Shown: positions 14,842-23,333 of the stretch, in pieces
Layout: each line of letters opens with the position of its first letter
Position numbering within the stretch: the first letter of the stretch is position 1
Source of the DNA: Tichowtungia sp964398915
Lineage (GTDB): Bacteria; Verrucomicrobiota; Kiritimatiellia; Kiritimatiellales; Tichowtungiaceae
Length of the DNA stretch: 64,000 bases
Direction: 5' to 3'
Assembly (NCBI GenBank): GCA_964398915.1
Contig: CAYNOR010000003.1
Span: 174,699-238,698, forward strand
Notes under the pieces: model-generated
Databases searched by the model: none
Told to the model about the DNA's origin: nothing
What the model saw: the letters and a program-made list of their open reading frames with translations, nothing else
Made by a program: the position numbers and the translations under genes

Positions 14842-15903
14842 ATGTCCGGCCTGTACATCCATATTCCGTTTTGCGAGCGCAAGTGTTCCTACTGCGCGTT
14901 TTATTCTTTTTCCAAACCCTGGAAGAATGTTCCGGAGTTTTTCCAGGCTTTAAAGGAAGAGTTGAAAAATCTGCCGGATGGATTTTCACAGGAGACTGTA
15001 TTCATCGGCGGCGGCACACCAACCGCTTTGGATTTCCAAACGCTGGAAAGGTTTCTTCCGATGCTTGGACGGTTTTCTCCTCAGGAATTTTCGTGCGAAG
15101 CCAATCCGGGAACGGTTGACGAAGCAAAGCTGGCTTTGCTGAAACGAAGCGGCGTGAACCGGCTTTCAATCGGTGTGCAGTCTTTTGATTCCCGATGTCT
15201 GGAAACGCTGGGGCGAATACATTCGGCCGGACAGGCGGAATCGGCGTTTCGGCTGGCGCGGGCGGCGGGTTTTGAAAATATTAGCCTCGATCTGATTTTC
15301 GGTGTGCCGGGACAAACCATGGAAATGGTGGAGTCCGATCTCGACCGGGCGCTGGCTCTCGGGCCGGAGCATATTTCAATTTATAATCTGATGTATGAAG
15401 AAGGCACTCCGTTAGCTGTCCGCAATCCGGATAAACTGGATGAGGGCTTGGAAAGGGAGATGTATGATCGGATACGCCATAGGCTGACGGCGGCGGGCTT
15501 TGTTCATTATGAGATTTCTAATTTTGCGAAGCCGGGATTCGAGTGCCGGCATAATCTGCTCTACTGGAGTGGTGGTGAATATATCGGAGTGGGTCCGGCG
15601 GCTCATTCACATTGGAAGGGAGTGCGCTGGGCGAATGTTTCTGATTTAGACGATTACTGTTTAAACGGCCCTCACCATGAGTTTGAAGAGACTCTGGAGC
15701 AGACGGCCAAGGAGCGCGAAACGCTGGTGATGGGACTGCGGCGGCTCAAGGGCTTTGAGGTTTCTGCCGGTCTTTGGGATGAGTTGCATGAAAGTTTTAA
15801 ATCCTTCGAAAAGGCGGGACTTTTGGTGTTGGACGGGCGGCATGTGCGGCTTTCCGAAACAGCGCTTTTTGTGAGCGACGCGGTCTTTGCTGAATTGGTG
15901 TGA
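14842..15903 (+). CDS. hemW: HemW-like radical SAM protein
   Basis: A 353-residue radical SAM enzyme: CERKCSYC (CxxxCxxC, residues 11-18) for the [4Fe-4S] cluster, GGGTPT near 55 for SAM, and GVQSFD near 113. Length and the lack of the HemN N-terminal region fit HemW, a haem chaperone commonly misannotated as coproporphyrinogen III dehydrogenase. It follows the Bro-N gene by 11 bases and has no strong ribosome-binding site of its own. Confidence 0.9.
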   Translation: MSGLYIHIPFCERKCSYCAFYSFSKPWKNVPEFFQALKEELKNLPDGFSQETVFIGGGTPTALDFQTLERFLPMLGRFSPQEFSCEANPGTVDEAKLALLKRSGVNRLSIGVQSFDSRCLETLGRIHSAGQAESAFRLARAAGFENISLDLIFGVPGQTMEMVESDLDRALALGPEHISIYNLMYEEGTPLAVRNPDKLDEGLEREMYDRIRHRLTAAGFVHYEISNFAKPGFECRHNLLYWSGGEYIGVGPAAHSHWKGVRWANVSDLDDYCLNGPHHEFEETLEQTAKERETLVMGLRRLKGFEVSAGLWDELHESFKSFEKAGLLVLDGRHVRLSETALFVSDAVFAELV

Positions 15904-15981
15904 TATTGCGCTTGCCAATGTACTGGTCTGTCCGTAGATTACGCCACTCTTTGAGTTAAATTTTAGACAGCGAGGGAAAAA

Positions 15982-16209
15982 ATGGCTAAGTGTGCAATGA
16001 CAGGTAAGGGAACGATTTCGGGTCGCCGGATTGTTCGTAAGGGTTTGAGAAAGAGCAAAGGCGGTATCGGTTTACATGTGACCAGTGCCACGAAGCGTAA
16101 GTTTAAAGCAAACCTTCAGCGTGTGCGCGTAAAAGATGCCAACGGCACCGTGCATCGTATTTGGGTTTCGACCAAGGCGATTCGCGACGGTCTCGTGATC
16201 AAAGCCTAA
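15982..16209 (+). CDS. rpmB: 50S ribosomal protein L28
   Basis: A 75-residue bL28 starting MAKCAMTGKGTISG with the basic core RKGLRKSKGGIG and the closing VSTKAIRDGLVIKA. Ribosome-binding site GCGAGGG. A terminator follows within 25 bases, so it is a single-gene unit. Confidence 0.95.
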   Translation: MAKCAMTGKGTISGRRIVRKGLRKSKGGIGLHVTSATKRKFKANLQRVRVKDANGTVHRIWVSTKAIRDGLVIKA

Positions 16210-16231
16210 GAGGGCAGAATCTCTGCTTGAA

Positions 16232-16263
16232 AGCCGGTCCTTTTTACAGGGGCCGGTTTTTTT
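16232..16263 (+). terminator. Rho-independent terminator of rpmB
   Basis: CCGGTCCT pairs with GGGGCCGG (two G-T pairs) and is followed by TTTTTTT ending at 16263, just after the rpmB stop at 16209. Confidence 0.8.
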
Positions 16264-16264
16264 A

Positions 16265-16347
16265 GCGCCCGGAACGGGCGCAGTTCAGGGGTTAAAGTTC
16301 AGAGTTATATTTTTCAACCCCGAACCTTGAACTGGGAACTCTGAACT
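16265..16347. repeat. Nested inverted repeats between rpmB and rpsN terminators
   Basis: GCGCCCG-GAA-CGGGCGC (16265-16281) is a perfect hairpin. It is followed by a perfect 11-bp inverted repeat, AGTTCAGAGTT (16296-16306) and AACTCTGAACT (16337-16347), enclosing a GGTTCAAG-like palindromic core. No coding potential; the arrangement looks like a small palindromic element inserted between two convergent terminators. Confidence 0.55.
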
Positions 16348-16365
16348 CCGAACCGGCAGGATACA

Positions 16366-16395
16366 AAAACGCCCCGGACGAATCCGAGGCGTTTT
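16366..16395 (-). terminator. Rho-independent terminator of rpsN
   Basis: AAAACGCC and GGCGTTTT flank a CGGA/TCCG inner helix; read on the minus strand it lies about 20 bases beyond the rpsN stop and ends in a T run. It could work in both directions. Confidence 0.75.
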
Positions 16396-16414
16396 GAACA
16401 GAAACAAAGCTTTT

Positions 16415-16720
16415 TTACCAGCTTGCTTTGGTCATGCCGGGGATAAGTCCGTTTGAAGCCATTTCGCGCAGGGTAATGCGGGAAAGCCCGAACTTCTGGT
16501 AGACACCGCGCGGACGACCGGTTACCCGACAACGGCTTTGGACGCGGATCGGGTTTGCGTTGCGCGGCAGTTTGCGCAGGGTATCAAAAGCTGCCATACG
16601 GTCTTCATTTGACGTTTTCGGGTTGCTAATGATTTTTTTAAGCTCCATGCGCTTGGCGAAGTACTTGTTCGCCATCTTCATGCGCTTTTCATTTTTAACG
16701 ATGCTGCTCGTTTTTGCCAT
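16415..16720 (-). CDS. rpsN: 30S ribosomal protein S14
   Basis: A 101-residue uS14 of the long, zinc-free type: no CxxC zinc ribbon, and the diagnostic C-terminal RCRVTGRPRGVYQKFGLSRI followed by REMASNGLIPGMTKASW. Encoded outside any large ribosomal operon, opposite rpmB, as is common for the S14/L28/L33 group of genes. Confidence 0.96.
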   Translation of the reverse strand: MAKTSSIVKNEKRMKMANKYFAKRMELKKIISNPKTSNEDRMAAFDTLRKLPRNANPIRVQSRCRVTGRPRGVYQKFGLSRITLREMASNGLIPGMTKASW

Positions 16721-16910
16721 AAATCAAATTCCTCAATTGGTTCGTCGAAGCGGGGATGAAACAGGAAAAGACTCTGAGGCGCAACAATTTTCTGTGTAAA
16801 TATACAGGCAGGTAAAATGGGGGCGGGCGTCGTTTTTTATTTTGTTTTAAGCGGCGGTTTCGGGCAAACTGCTTCCCTGTTTTTTACCTAAGTTCCGGAG
16901 AAGAATAATT

Positions 16911-18749
16911 ATGTGTGGAGTCGTCGGTTATATTGGAATCAAGGAAGCCTCACCGATCCTGATCGACGGGTTGCAGCGGCTGGAGTATCGCGGATACGAT
17001 TCTGCCGGTATTGCGGTGCTTCATGACGGGAAAATTGCTTCGAGCAAGGAAGTCGGACGCCTGGCTAATTTGGAGAAGATGCTAGCTGTCACACCCATTA
17101 GAGGAACACGCGGGGTCGGGCATACTCGCTGGGCTACACACGGTGCTCCTTCACAGATTAATTCACATCCCCATTTCAGCTCAGACCGGGCCGTCGCAGT
17201 GGTGCATAATGGGATCATTGAAAATTATGCTGAACTGCGCGAAGAACTGGCAGCAAAAGGGCATAAATTTCTTTCTGAAACCGATACGGAAGTCGTTCCT
17301 CACTTGATTGCACAGGCGCTGAAAGATGGTGCGAAATCACCGGTTGAGGCAATTTTGTGTACTCTCAAGCGGTTGCGCGGCGCCTATGCGCTGGGAATTT
17401 TATTCCGTGATGAGCCGGATGCCATTTTTTGCGCCCGCAAGGGCAGTCCGCTGATTATCGGGTTGGGTGAAAATGAGAATTTCATCGCCAGCGATGTGCC
17501 GGCCATTATTAACCGGATAAAAAAGGCGATTTATTTAAACGATGGTGAGATGGCGGTAATCCGTGAAAACAGTGTGGAAATCTGCACGGTTGAAGGTCAG
17601 ACGGTTACTCCCGTAATTAAGGAAATCAGTTTTCAGGCTGAAGCCGCCGAATGCGCCGGTTTTGAAACCTTCATGCTGAAGGAAATTCACGAACAGCCGC
17701 GCATTTTGCGTGCGATGCTGGATAAGCATATTTCGGCGGACGGCAGAATTGATTTGAACATCGGCTTGAGTCCTGATTATTTCCGCAAACTTAACCGCAT
17801 CATGATTGTTTCTTGCGGAACGGCCTATCACGCCGGAATGTATGGTAAATTGCTGCTGGAAAATTTGACCGGCATTGCGGTTGAAACCGACCTCGCCAGC
17901 GAGTTTCGTTACCGCGACCCGAAAATTGATCCAGGCACACTGGTTGTCCCGGTCTCGCAGTCGGGGGAAACCGCCGATACGTTGGCTTCGATCCGTATGG
18001 CTAAGGAATGGGGCTGTAAAATTTTTGCCATTTGCAATGTCGAGGGCAGTTCCGTGGTGCGCGAGAGCGATGCAGTATTTTTTACTAATTGCGGGCCTGA
18101 AATCGGCGTGGCGTCAACCAAGGCTTACACAGCGCAGCAGATGGCTTTTGCGTTGTTTGCCTTGTATGTTGCCGGTGTGCGCGGCAATCTGACTCCGGAG
18201 CAGGTTAAATCGTATCTGGCTGATTTGCAGGATGTTCCAGATGCTGTGCATTATGTTGTTCAGAAAAAAGATGAAATCCGCCTAATCGGTGAAAAGCATC
18301 ACGACGGGCCGAGTTCCCTTTATCTGGGGCGCAAGTTCAACTATCCAACCGCGCTGGAAGGCGCACTTAAGAATAAAGAGATTTCATATCAGCACGCCGA
18401 AGGTTATGCGGCCGGTGAAATGAAGCACGGTCCTATTGCGCTGATTAACGAGACGCTGCCGGTTATCTGTATTTGCACAAAAACGGCCGATGAGGTCTAC
18501 GAAAAGATGATTTCAAACATCAAAGAGGTGGAAGCCCGCAGCGGTCGGATTATCGCCGTGGCGACAGAAGGCGACACGGAGATCACGAAACTGGCTGGTG
18601 ATATTATCTATGTACCGGAGGTTCGCGACGAATTTACGCCTATGGTTAATGTGGTCGGACTGCAGTTGCTGGCCTACTACGCAGCTCGCGCCCGCGGAAC
18701 CGACATTGATAAACCGCGCAATCTGGCCAAAAGTGTGACGGTGGAATAA
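16911..18749 (+). CDS. glmS: Glucosamine-6-phosphate synthase (isomerising)
   Basis: Converts fructose-6-phosphate and glutamine to glucosamine-6-phosphate, first step to UDP-GlcNAc for peptidoglycan and lipid A. The 612 residues begin MCGVVGYIG, where the cysteine after Met is the amidotransferase nucleophile; RGVGHTRWATHG near 65 and NGIIENY near 100 belong to the glutaminase domain. Two SIS isomerase domains follow (SCGTAYHAG near 300, PVSQSGETADT near 345) and the C-terminal LAKSVTVE is canonical. Ribosome-binding site CCGGAGAAG. No glmS ribozyme was recognised upstream. Confidence 0.97.
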   Translation: MCGVVGYIGIKEASPILIDGLQRLEYRGYDSAGIAVLHDGKIASSKEVGRLANLEKMLAVTPIRGTRGVGHTRWATHGAPSQINSHPHFSSDRAVAVVHNGIIENYAELREELAAKGHKFLSETDTEVVPHLIAQALKDGAKSPVEAILCTLKRLRGAYALGILFRDEPDAIFCARKGSPLIIGLGENENFIASDVPAIINRIKKAIYLNDGEMAVIRENSVEICTVEGQTVTPVIKEISFQAEAAECAGFETFMLKEIHEQPRILRAMLDKHISADGRIDLNIGLSPDYFRKLNRIMIVSCGTAYHAGMYGKLLLENLTGIAVETDLASEFRYRDPKIDPGTLVVPVSQSGETADTLASIRMAKEWGCKIFAICNVEGSSVVRESDAVFFTNCGPEIGVASTKAYTAQQMAFALFALYVAGVRGNLTPEQVKSYLADLQDVPDAVHYVVQKKDEIRLIGEKHHDGPSSLYLGRKFNYPTALEGALKNKEISYQHAEGYAAGEMKHGPIALINETLPVICICTKTADEVYEKMISNIKEVEARSGRIIAVATEGDTEITKLAGDIIYVPEVRDEFTPMVNVVGLQLLAYYAARARGTDIDKPRNLAKSVTVE

Positions 18750-18785
18750 GAGTGCTCAAGGATGGAATTTTGCTTGAACAGGACT

Positions 18786-18810
18786 GGCGGGGCTAAATAC
18801 ACTCCCCGCC
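18786..18810 (+). terminator. Hairpin between glmS and gltA, possible weak terminator
   Basis: GGCGGGG (18786-18792) pairs perfectly with CCCCGCC (18804-18810). Only a short pyrimidine-rich stretch follows rather than a T run, so termination is uncertain; it could also be an mRNA-stabilising hairpin. Confidence 0.4.
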
Positions 18811-18836
18811 CCTTGTAACTACTGGAGATGTCGATT

Positions 18837-20135
18837 ATGAAAATGGAAAAAACCGGACAAGCCGAAATACGTATCGACGATCAAACAATGGTCTGTCCTG
18901 TTTATGAGGGTACCGAAGGCGAGCGGGCCATAGATATTAGTAAATTGCGTAAAGAAACCGGAACCATCACCTATGATCCAGGGTTTGGCAATACCGGTTC
19001 CTGCGCCAGCGATATAACGTTTATTGATGGTGAAAAGGGTATTCTGCGTTACCGCGGCTACGATGTGGCTGATCTGGCTGCAAAATGTGAATTCATCGAT
19101 GTGGCCTATCTGCTGGTGCACGGTTCATTACCGAACGCCGCGCAGAAGGAAAATTATTCATCGCTTCTTAACAGTCACTCGATGATCCATGAAGACATGC
19201 GGGACTTTTTCAGTAATTACCCCGAGCATTCGCATCCGATGGCAATTCTTTCCGCTATGGCAGTTTCGCTTTCTTCCTTCTATCCGGAATTGAGAAGCGA
19301 TATGAAAGAAGATGTCGACATGACCGTTACCCGGTTGATATCAAAATTACGCACTATTGCCGCTTTCTCTTATAAAAAATCAATTGGCGAGCCGGCGGTT
19401 TATCCACGGTACGATCTGAAATACTGTGAAAATTTTCTGAATATGATGTTCAGTTCGCCGGTTCGCGGAGAACCGATTGACCCGGTTATGGCCGACGCAC
19501 TCAATAAATTGCTTATTATCCACGCCGATCATGAACAGAATTGCTCTACATCTGTCGTTCGCAGTGTAGGCAGCTCCGGAATCAACCTGTATGCTTCGAT
19601 TGCAGCCGGTATCTGCGCGCTGTGGGGGCCTAAACATGGCGGAGCGAATCAGCATGTTATTGAAATGCTTGAAGATATTCATCGCGAAGGCGGTGATGTG
19701 GATAAGGTGATTGAGCGGGCAAAAAATCCGCGCAGCCCGTTCCGGTTGATGGGGTTTGGTCATCGCGTTTATAAATCCTACGATCCGCGCGCAAAAATTG
19801 CTAAAGAGCTGTGCAAAAAAGTGATGGCTGTAACGCATACCAAAGATCCGCTGATGGATATTGCTCAGGAGCTGGAGGAAAAGGCACTGGCTGATTCTTA
19901 TTTCCAGGAGCGCAATCTCTATCCGAATGTGGATTTTTACACCGGTTTGACCTATCGCGAGATGGGTATTCCAACCAATATGTTTACGGTCATGTTCTCC
20001 ATCGGCCGTCTGCCGGGCTGGATTGCCCAGTGGCTGGAAATGCAGGAAGACAGCGATTCAAGGATCGCCCGTCCGCGCCAGATTTACACCGGGCCGAACC
20101 TGCGCAAAGTAACGCCTATCGCTAAACGCAAATAG
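18837..20135 (+). CDS. gltA: Citrate synthase
   Basis: Condenses acetyl-CoA and oxaloacetate at the entry of the TCA cycle. Protein of 432 residues from ATG 18837, correctly spaced after GGAG; an ATG at 18828 touches that ribosome-binding site and is unlikely. The catalytic region is complete: LIIHADHEQNCSTS near 230, GPKHGGANQ near 260, GFGHRVYKSYDPRA near 305 and the late Asp in YPNVDFYTGL near 365. Size and sequence fit the hexameric type II enzymes. Confidence 0.95.
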   Translation: MKMEKTGQAEIRIDDQTMVCPVYEGTEGERAIDISKLRKETGTITYDPGFGNTGSCASDITFIDGEKGILRYRGYDVADLAAKCEFIDVAYLLVHGSLPNAAQKENYSSLLNSHSMIHEDMRDFFSNYPEHSHPMAILSAMAVSLSSFYPELRSDMKEDVDMTVTRLISKLRTIAAFSYKKSIGEPAVYPRYDLKYCENFLNMMFSSPVRGEPIDPVMADALNKLLIIHADHEQNCSTSVVRSVGSSGINLYASIAAGICALWGPKHGGANQHVIEMLEDIHREGGDVDKVIERAKNPRSPFRLMGFGHRVYKSYDPRAKIAKELCKKVMAVTHTKDPLMDIAQELEEKALADSYFQERNLYPNVDFYTGLTYREMGIPTNMFTVMFSIGRLPGWIAQWLEMQEDSDSRIARPRQIYTGPNLRKVTPIAKRK

Positions 20136-20149
20136 CAGGATTTTTAAAC

Positions 20150-20566
20150 GTGATACAGACTGACCATAAACCGGAAGAACTCCGCGAGAATAAGCAGGAA
20201 CTGGATTTCCTGCAGGCCATTGCCCGCCGGCTTCCGGAGGATACCGATGTGTTGCGCGCATTAGCCGACCTCTATACCCGGACTGGAGCTTATGCCGACG
20301 GGTTGCGCGCTGATGAACGCCTCAGCCGGCTGTGCGCGGAAGATCCGATGGTTTGGTATAATCTCGCCTGCAGTCTGGCACTTTTGGATCGGGCGGATGA
20401 TGCATTTGATGCACTTAACCGTGCGATTGAGCTGGGGTATAACGATTATGAATGGATGAAGAAAGATCCTGATTTATCCTCATTGCATGGCGATGCCCGC
20501 TTTGAATCATTCCTTGAGTGGATATACAGTGCTTTTGAGCAGATGACCGATTGCGAAGAATTTTAG
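20150..20566 (+). CDS. Tetratricopeptide-repeat protein
   Basis: A 138-residue soluble protein with GTG start preceded by AGGA. Residues 15-100 contain two to three TPR-like helix pairs (DVLRALADLYTRTGAYADGL, MVWYNLACSLALLDRADDAF) and the end resembles the TPR-capping motif DPDLSSLHGDARFESFL. Such small TPR proteins act as protein-binding adaptors; the partner is unknown. Lies 14 bases after gltA. Confidence 0.75.
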   Translation: MIQTDHKPEELRENKQELDFLQAIARRLPEDTDVLRALADLYTRTGAYADGLRADERLSRLCAEDPMVWYNLACSLALLDRADDAFDALNRAIELGYNDYEWMKKDPDLSSLHGDARFESFLEWIYSAFEQMTDCEEF

Positions 20567-20631
20567 TCAAACACGCGATTTTTCAGTACTCAGTGGATTA
20601 TTAAAGACGGCAGCATAAAAAAGGGGCGATC

Positions 20632-20808
20632 ATGAATAAACCATTACTTTGGGCTCTTTTCCTAATGGCTCTCTGTGCACTTTTTTTCATTTTTACCGGC
20701 GGAAAAACGACCATTCGGATTTTCGAGCTGGATTACACAATGAAAACATCCATTGCTCTGCTTGTTTTTACTGGGATTGGAACGACCATCGGAGTGCTGC
20801 TTAAGTGA
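20632..20808 (+). CDS. Small two-helix membrane protein (LapA/DUF1049-like)
   Basis: A 58-residue frame preceded by AAGGGGCG. Two hydrophobic helices (LLWALFLMALCALFFIFTGG, residues 5-24, and SIALLVFTGIGTTIGVLL, residues 40-57) are separated by a short beta-like TTIRIFELDYTM segment. That helix-strand-helix plan is the LapA_dom/DUF1049 pattern, in which small inner-membrane proteins influence LPS assembly. It overlaps the next gene (GTGA), so it is translationally coupled to the beta-helix protein. Family assignment is tentative; reality of the gene is well supported. Confidence 0.6.
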   Translation: MNKPLLWALFLMALCALFFIFTGGKTTIRIFELDYTMKTSIALLVFTGIGTTIGVLLK

Positions 20809-21953
20809 AAGATTCTTTCGCCAAAAAGGGAGTCCTCATCGGTCCGGAAGTTAATGCCGCACGCATTGCGCCGGATGTGATCATTCATGCCGGGTGTCGT
20901 ATCCGCGGCGAAAAAACATCGATTGGATCAGGCGCGGTGCTTGGCGCCGAAGCACCTGTTACAATTGAAAATTGTCAGCTGGGACGTGGTGTGAAACTGA
21001 AAGGCGGATATTTTTCAGGTGCAGTTTTCCTTGATGGTGCCAACATGGGTAGCGGCGCGCATGTGCGGGAAGGAACCATTCTTGAAGAAGAGGCGAACGG
21101 GGCGCACACCGTCGGACTTAAGCAGACGGTGCTGTTTCCTTTTGTTACGCTGGGCAGTCTCATCAACTTTTGTGATATTCTGATGGCAGGAGGAACCAGT
21201 CGTAAAAATCACGGCGAAGTCGGATCTTCTTACATCCATTTTAATTTTACGCCGCATCAGGATAAAGCCACGGCCTCACTGATCGGCGATGTGCCGCACG
21301 GCGTTTTGCTCAATCAGAAGCCTGTCTTTCTTGGCGGGCAGGGCGGATTGGTCGGTCCGGCACGTATTGCTTATGGTTGCGTCATTGCCGCAGGCAGTGT
21401 CTGCCGCAAGGACATACTTGAAGAGAATCAGCTCCATGTCCCGGCCGCTCCGGCCGAGCAGACCATCCCGTATGATCAGGGCGTTTATAAAAACATCGGG
21501 CGTATCGTAAAAAACAACCTTCTGTATATCGGCAATATTCATGCACTCAAAGTCTGGTATCAGGCGGTCAGGGGGCTTTTCATCCGTGATGAATTTGATC
21601 GCGCCTGTCACGAAGGTGCTCTGGCTAATCTTGATCTGATTCTGGCCGAACGCATCAAGCGGCTAGAGGAGTTCGCTGGCAAACTGGATATCTCGGCTGG
21701 GCTCCTAGAGAACATGGGGGATGATCTTGATGTGTCTGCGAAAAAACAGCGTGAATTTTCCAGAGTTTGGAAAACAGTACGGGCGAGGCTTGAAGTGCCT
21801 TCCGTAACGGTTATTCCTGCGCGATTGCGGAGTGAACTGAGCGGCCATGCAGATTACCTTACTGCGATACAGCATTTAAGCGAAGATGCCCGCGCCGCTG
21901 GTGCGGCGTGGCTTCAGAGAGTCGTCGATGAAGTATCGATTTTACACGGCTAA
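20805..21953 (+). CDS. Left-handed beta-helix protein, GlmU C-terminal-like
   Basis: GTG start overlapping the small membrane protein. The 382 residues lack the N-terminal pyrophosphorylase domain of GlmU; the first 200 are hexapeptide-repeat beta helix (VIIHAGCRIRGEKTSIGSGA, HVREGTILEEEANGAHTVGL, FVTLGSLINFCDILM) including a GGTSRKNHGEVGSSYIHFNF segment like the acetyl-CoA/substrate region of sugar-nucleotide acetyltransferases. Residues 250-380 are helical. Lying between glmS and glmM, it may supply the missing acetyl- or uridylyl-transfer step, or tether it, but the catalytic role is not proven from sequence. Confidence 0.65.
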   Translation: MKDSFAKKGVLIGPEVNAARIAPDVIIHAGCRIRGEKTSIGSGAVLGAEAPVTIENCQLGRGVKLKGGYFSGAVFLDGANMGSGAHVREGTILEEEANGAHTVGLKQTVLFPFVTLGSLINFCDILMAGGTSRKNHGEVGSSYIHFNFTPHQDKATASLIGDVPHGVLLNQKPVFLGGQGGLVGPARIAYGCVIAAGSVCRKDILEENQLHVPAAPAEQTIPYDQGVYKNIGRIVKNNLLYIGNIHALKVWYQAVRGLFIRDEFDRACHEGALANLDLILAERIKRLEEFAGKLDISAGLLENMGDDLDVSAKKQREFSRVWKTVRARLEVPSVTVIPARLRSELSGHADYLTAIQHLSEDARAAGAAWLQRVVDEVSILHG

Positions 21954-21968
21954 TTAAAGGAGCGGAAG

Positions 21969-23333
21969 ATGGGGAAGCTTTTCGGAACGGATGGAGTCCG
22001 CGGCATGGCCAACATGGGCAACATGACGGCAGAACAGGCGCTGGAAATCGGCCGTGCAGTCGCCTACGTCTGCAAAGAATACCATAAAGAAAAAGGAACC
22101 CGTCCGCGCATCGTGATCGGTAAAGATACGCGCTTAAGCGGTTATATGTTGGAAAATGCACTTACGGCCGGTATTTGCTCAATGGGTGTGGACGTTCTTC
22201 TGCTCGGTCCTCTGCCGACACCCGGAGTCGCCTTTATTACGCAGGATATGCGGGCTGATGCGGGGATTGTCATTTCCGCCTCTCACAACCCCTATTATGA
22301 CAACGGCATAAAAATCTTTTCGCGTACCGGCTATAAACTGCCAGACGTCGAAGAAGAGGCGATGGAGAATCTGATCAACAGTCATACATTGCGCGATATC
22401 CGTTCGACGGAAGGCGATATCGGAAAAGCCAAGCGCATTGATGATGCCATCGGACGTTATATTGTGTTTTGCAAAAAAACGTTTCCGGAAGGGATGACTC
22501 TTGACGGCATGAAGATCGCCCTCGACTGTGCCAATGGTGCCGCCTACAAAGTTGCGCCGATTATTTTTTCTGAACTCGGTGCCGATGTTACATCGATTCA
22601 TGTGGCACCCAACGGTATGAACATTAACGACCGTTGCGGTTCTCAACACACCGCGGATCTTCAGGCCAAAGTACTCGCGACCGGTGCGAATGTCGGACTC
22701 GCCTTTGACGGCGATGCCGACCGGCTGATCGTGGTTGATGAGACCGGAACTGAGCTTTCCGGCGACCAGATTATTGCCATCTGCGCCCGCCAGTACCGGG
22801 CGAGAGGCTTGCTGAAAAACAATAAAGTGGTTGCCACCGTCATGAGCAATTTCGGGTTTCTCTGTGCCATGAAAGAGATGAACATTGACGTTGCCATCAC
22901 ACCGGTCGGCGATCGCTATGTGCTTGAACGGATGATCAAGGACAATGCAGTGCTTGGCGGCGAAGCATCCGGACATGTCATTTTCCATAATCACCATTCA
23001 ACGGGTGACGGTATTATCGCGGCACTGCAACTGCTGAGTATCATGCGTGAAACCGGAAAAACACTATCGGAATTGGCGAAAGTCATGAGCGTTTTCCCAC
23101 AGAAACTCATCAATTTCGATGTGGCCCGAAAACCGCCGCTGGAAGAAATTGCAGAAATCCAGCAGGCGGTTAAAAAGGCCGAAGCCGAGCTGGGTGACAA
23201 AGGGCGCGTATTGATTCGCTATTCCGGGACACAGCCCATGTGCCGTGTGATGGTCGAAGGTCCGACCGATGAGATGACCAACCGGCTTGCCAATGAACTG
23301 ACTCATGTAGTTCGTAACAGTATCGGAAAGTGA
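21969..23333 (+). CDS. glmM: Phosphoglucosamine mutase
   Basis: Interconverts glucosamine-6-phosphate and glucosamine-1-phosphate on the route to UDP-GlcNAc. The 454-residue protein has the phosphoserine loop ISASHNPYYDNG (Ser near residue 103), the magnesium-binding DGDADR near 245, the sugar-binding GEASGH near 330 and the phosphate-binding RYSGTQP near 420. AAAGGAG precedes the start. Its TGA abuts the stop of the convergent hydrolase with no spacer. Confidence 0.95.
   Translation: MGKLFGTDGVRGMANMGNMTAEQALEIGRAVAYVCKEYHKEKGTRPRIVIGKDTRLSGYMLENALTAGICSMGVDVLLLGPLPTPGVAFITQDMRADAGIVISASHNPYYDNGIKIFSRTGYKLPDVEEEAMENLINSHTLRDIRSTEGDIGKAKRIDDAIGRYIVFCKKTFPEGMTLDGMKIALDCANGAAYKVAPIIFSELGADVTSIHVAPNGMNINDRCGSQHTADLQAKVLATGANVGLAFDGDADRLIVVDETGTELSGDQIIAICARQYRARGLLKNNKVVATVMSNFGFLCAMKEMNIDVAITPVGDRYVLERMIKDNAVLGGEASGHVIFHNHHSTGDGIIAALQLLSIMRETGKTLSELAKVMSVFPQKLINFDVARKPPLEEIAEIQQAVKKAEAELGDKGRVLIRYSGTQPMCRVMVEGPTDEMTNRLANELTHVVRNSIGK

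Noticed and set aside
16721..16910. glmS ribozyme before glmS
   Set aside because: 190 bases without the conserved glmS ribozyme pseudoknot sequence; also rare outside Firmicutes.
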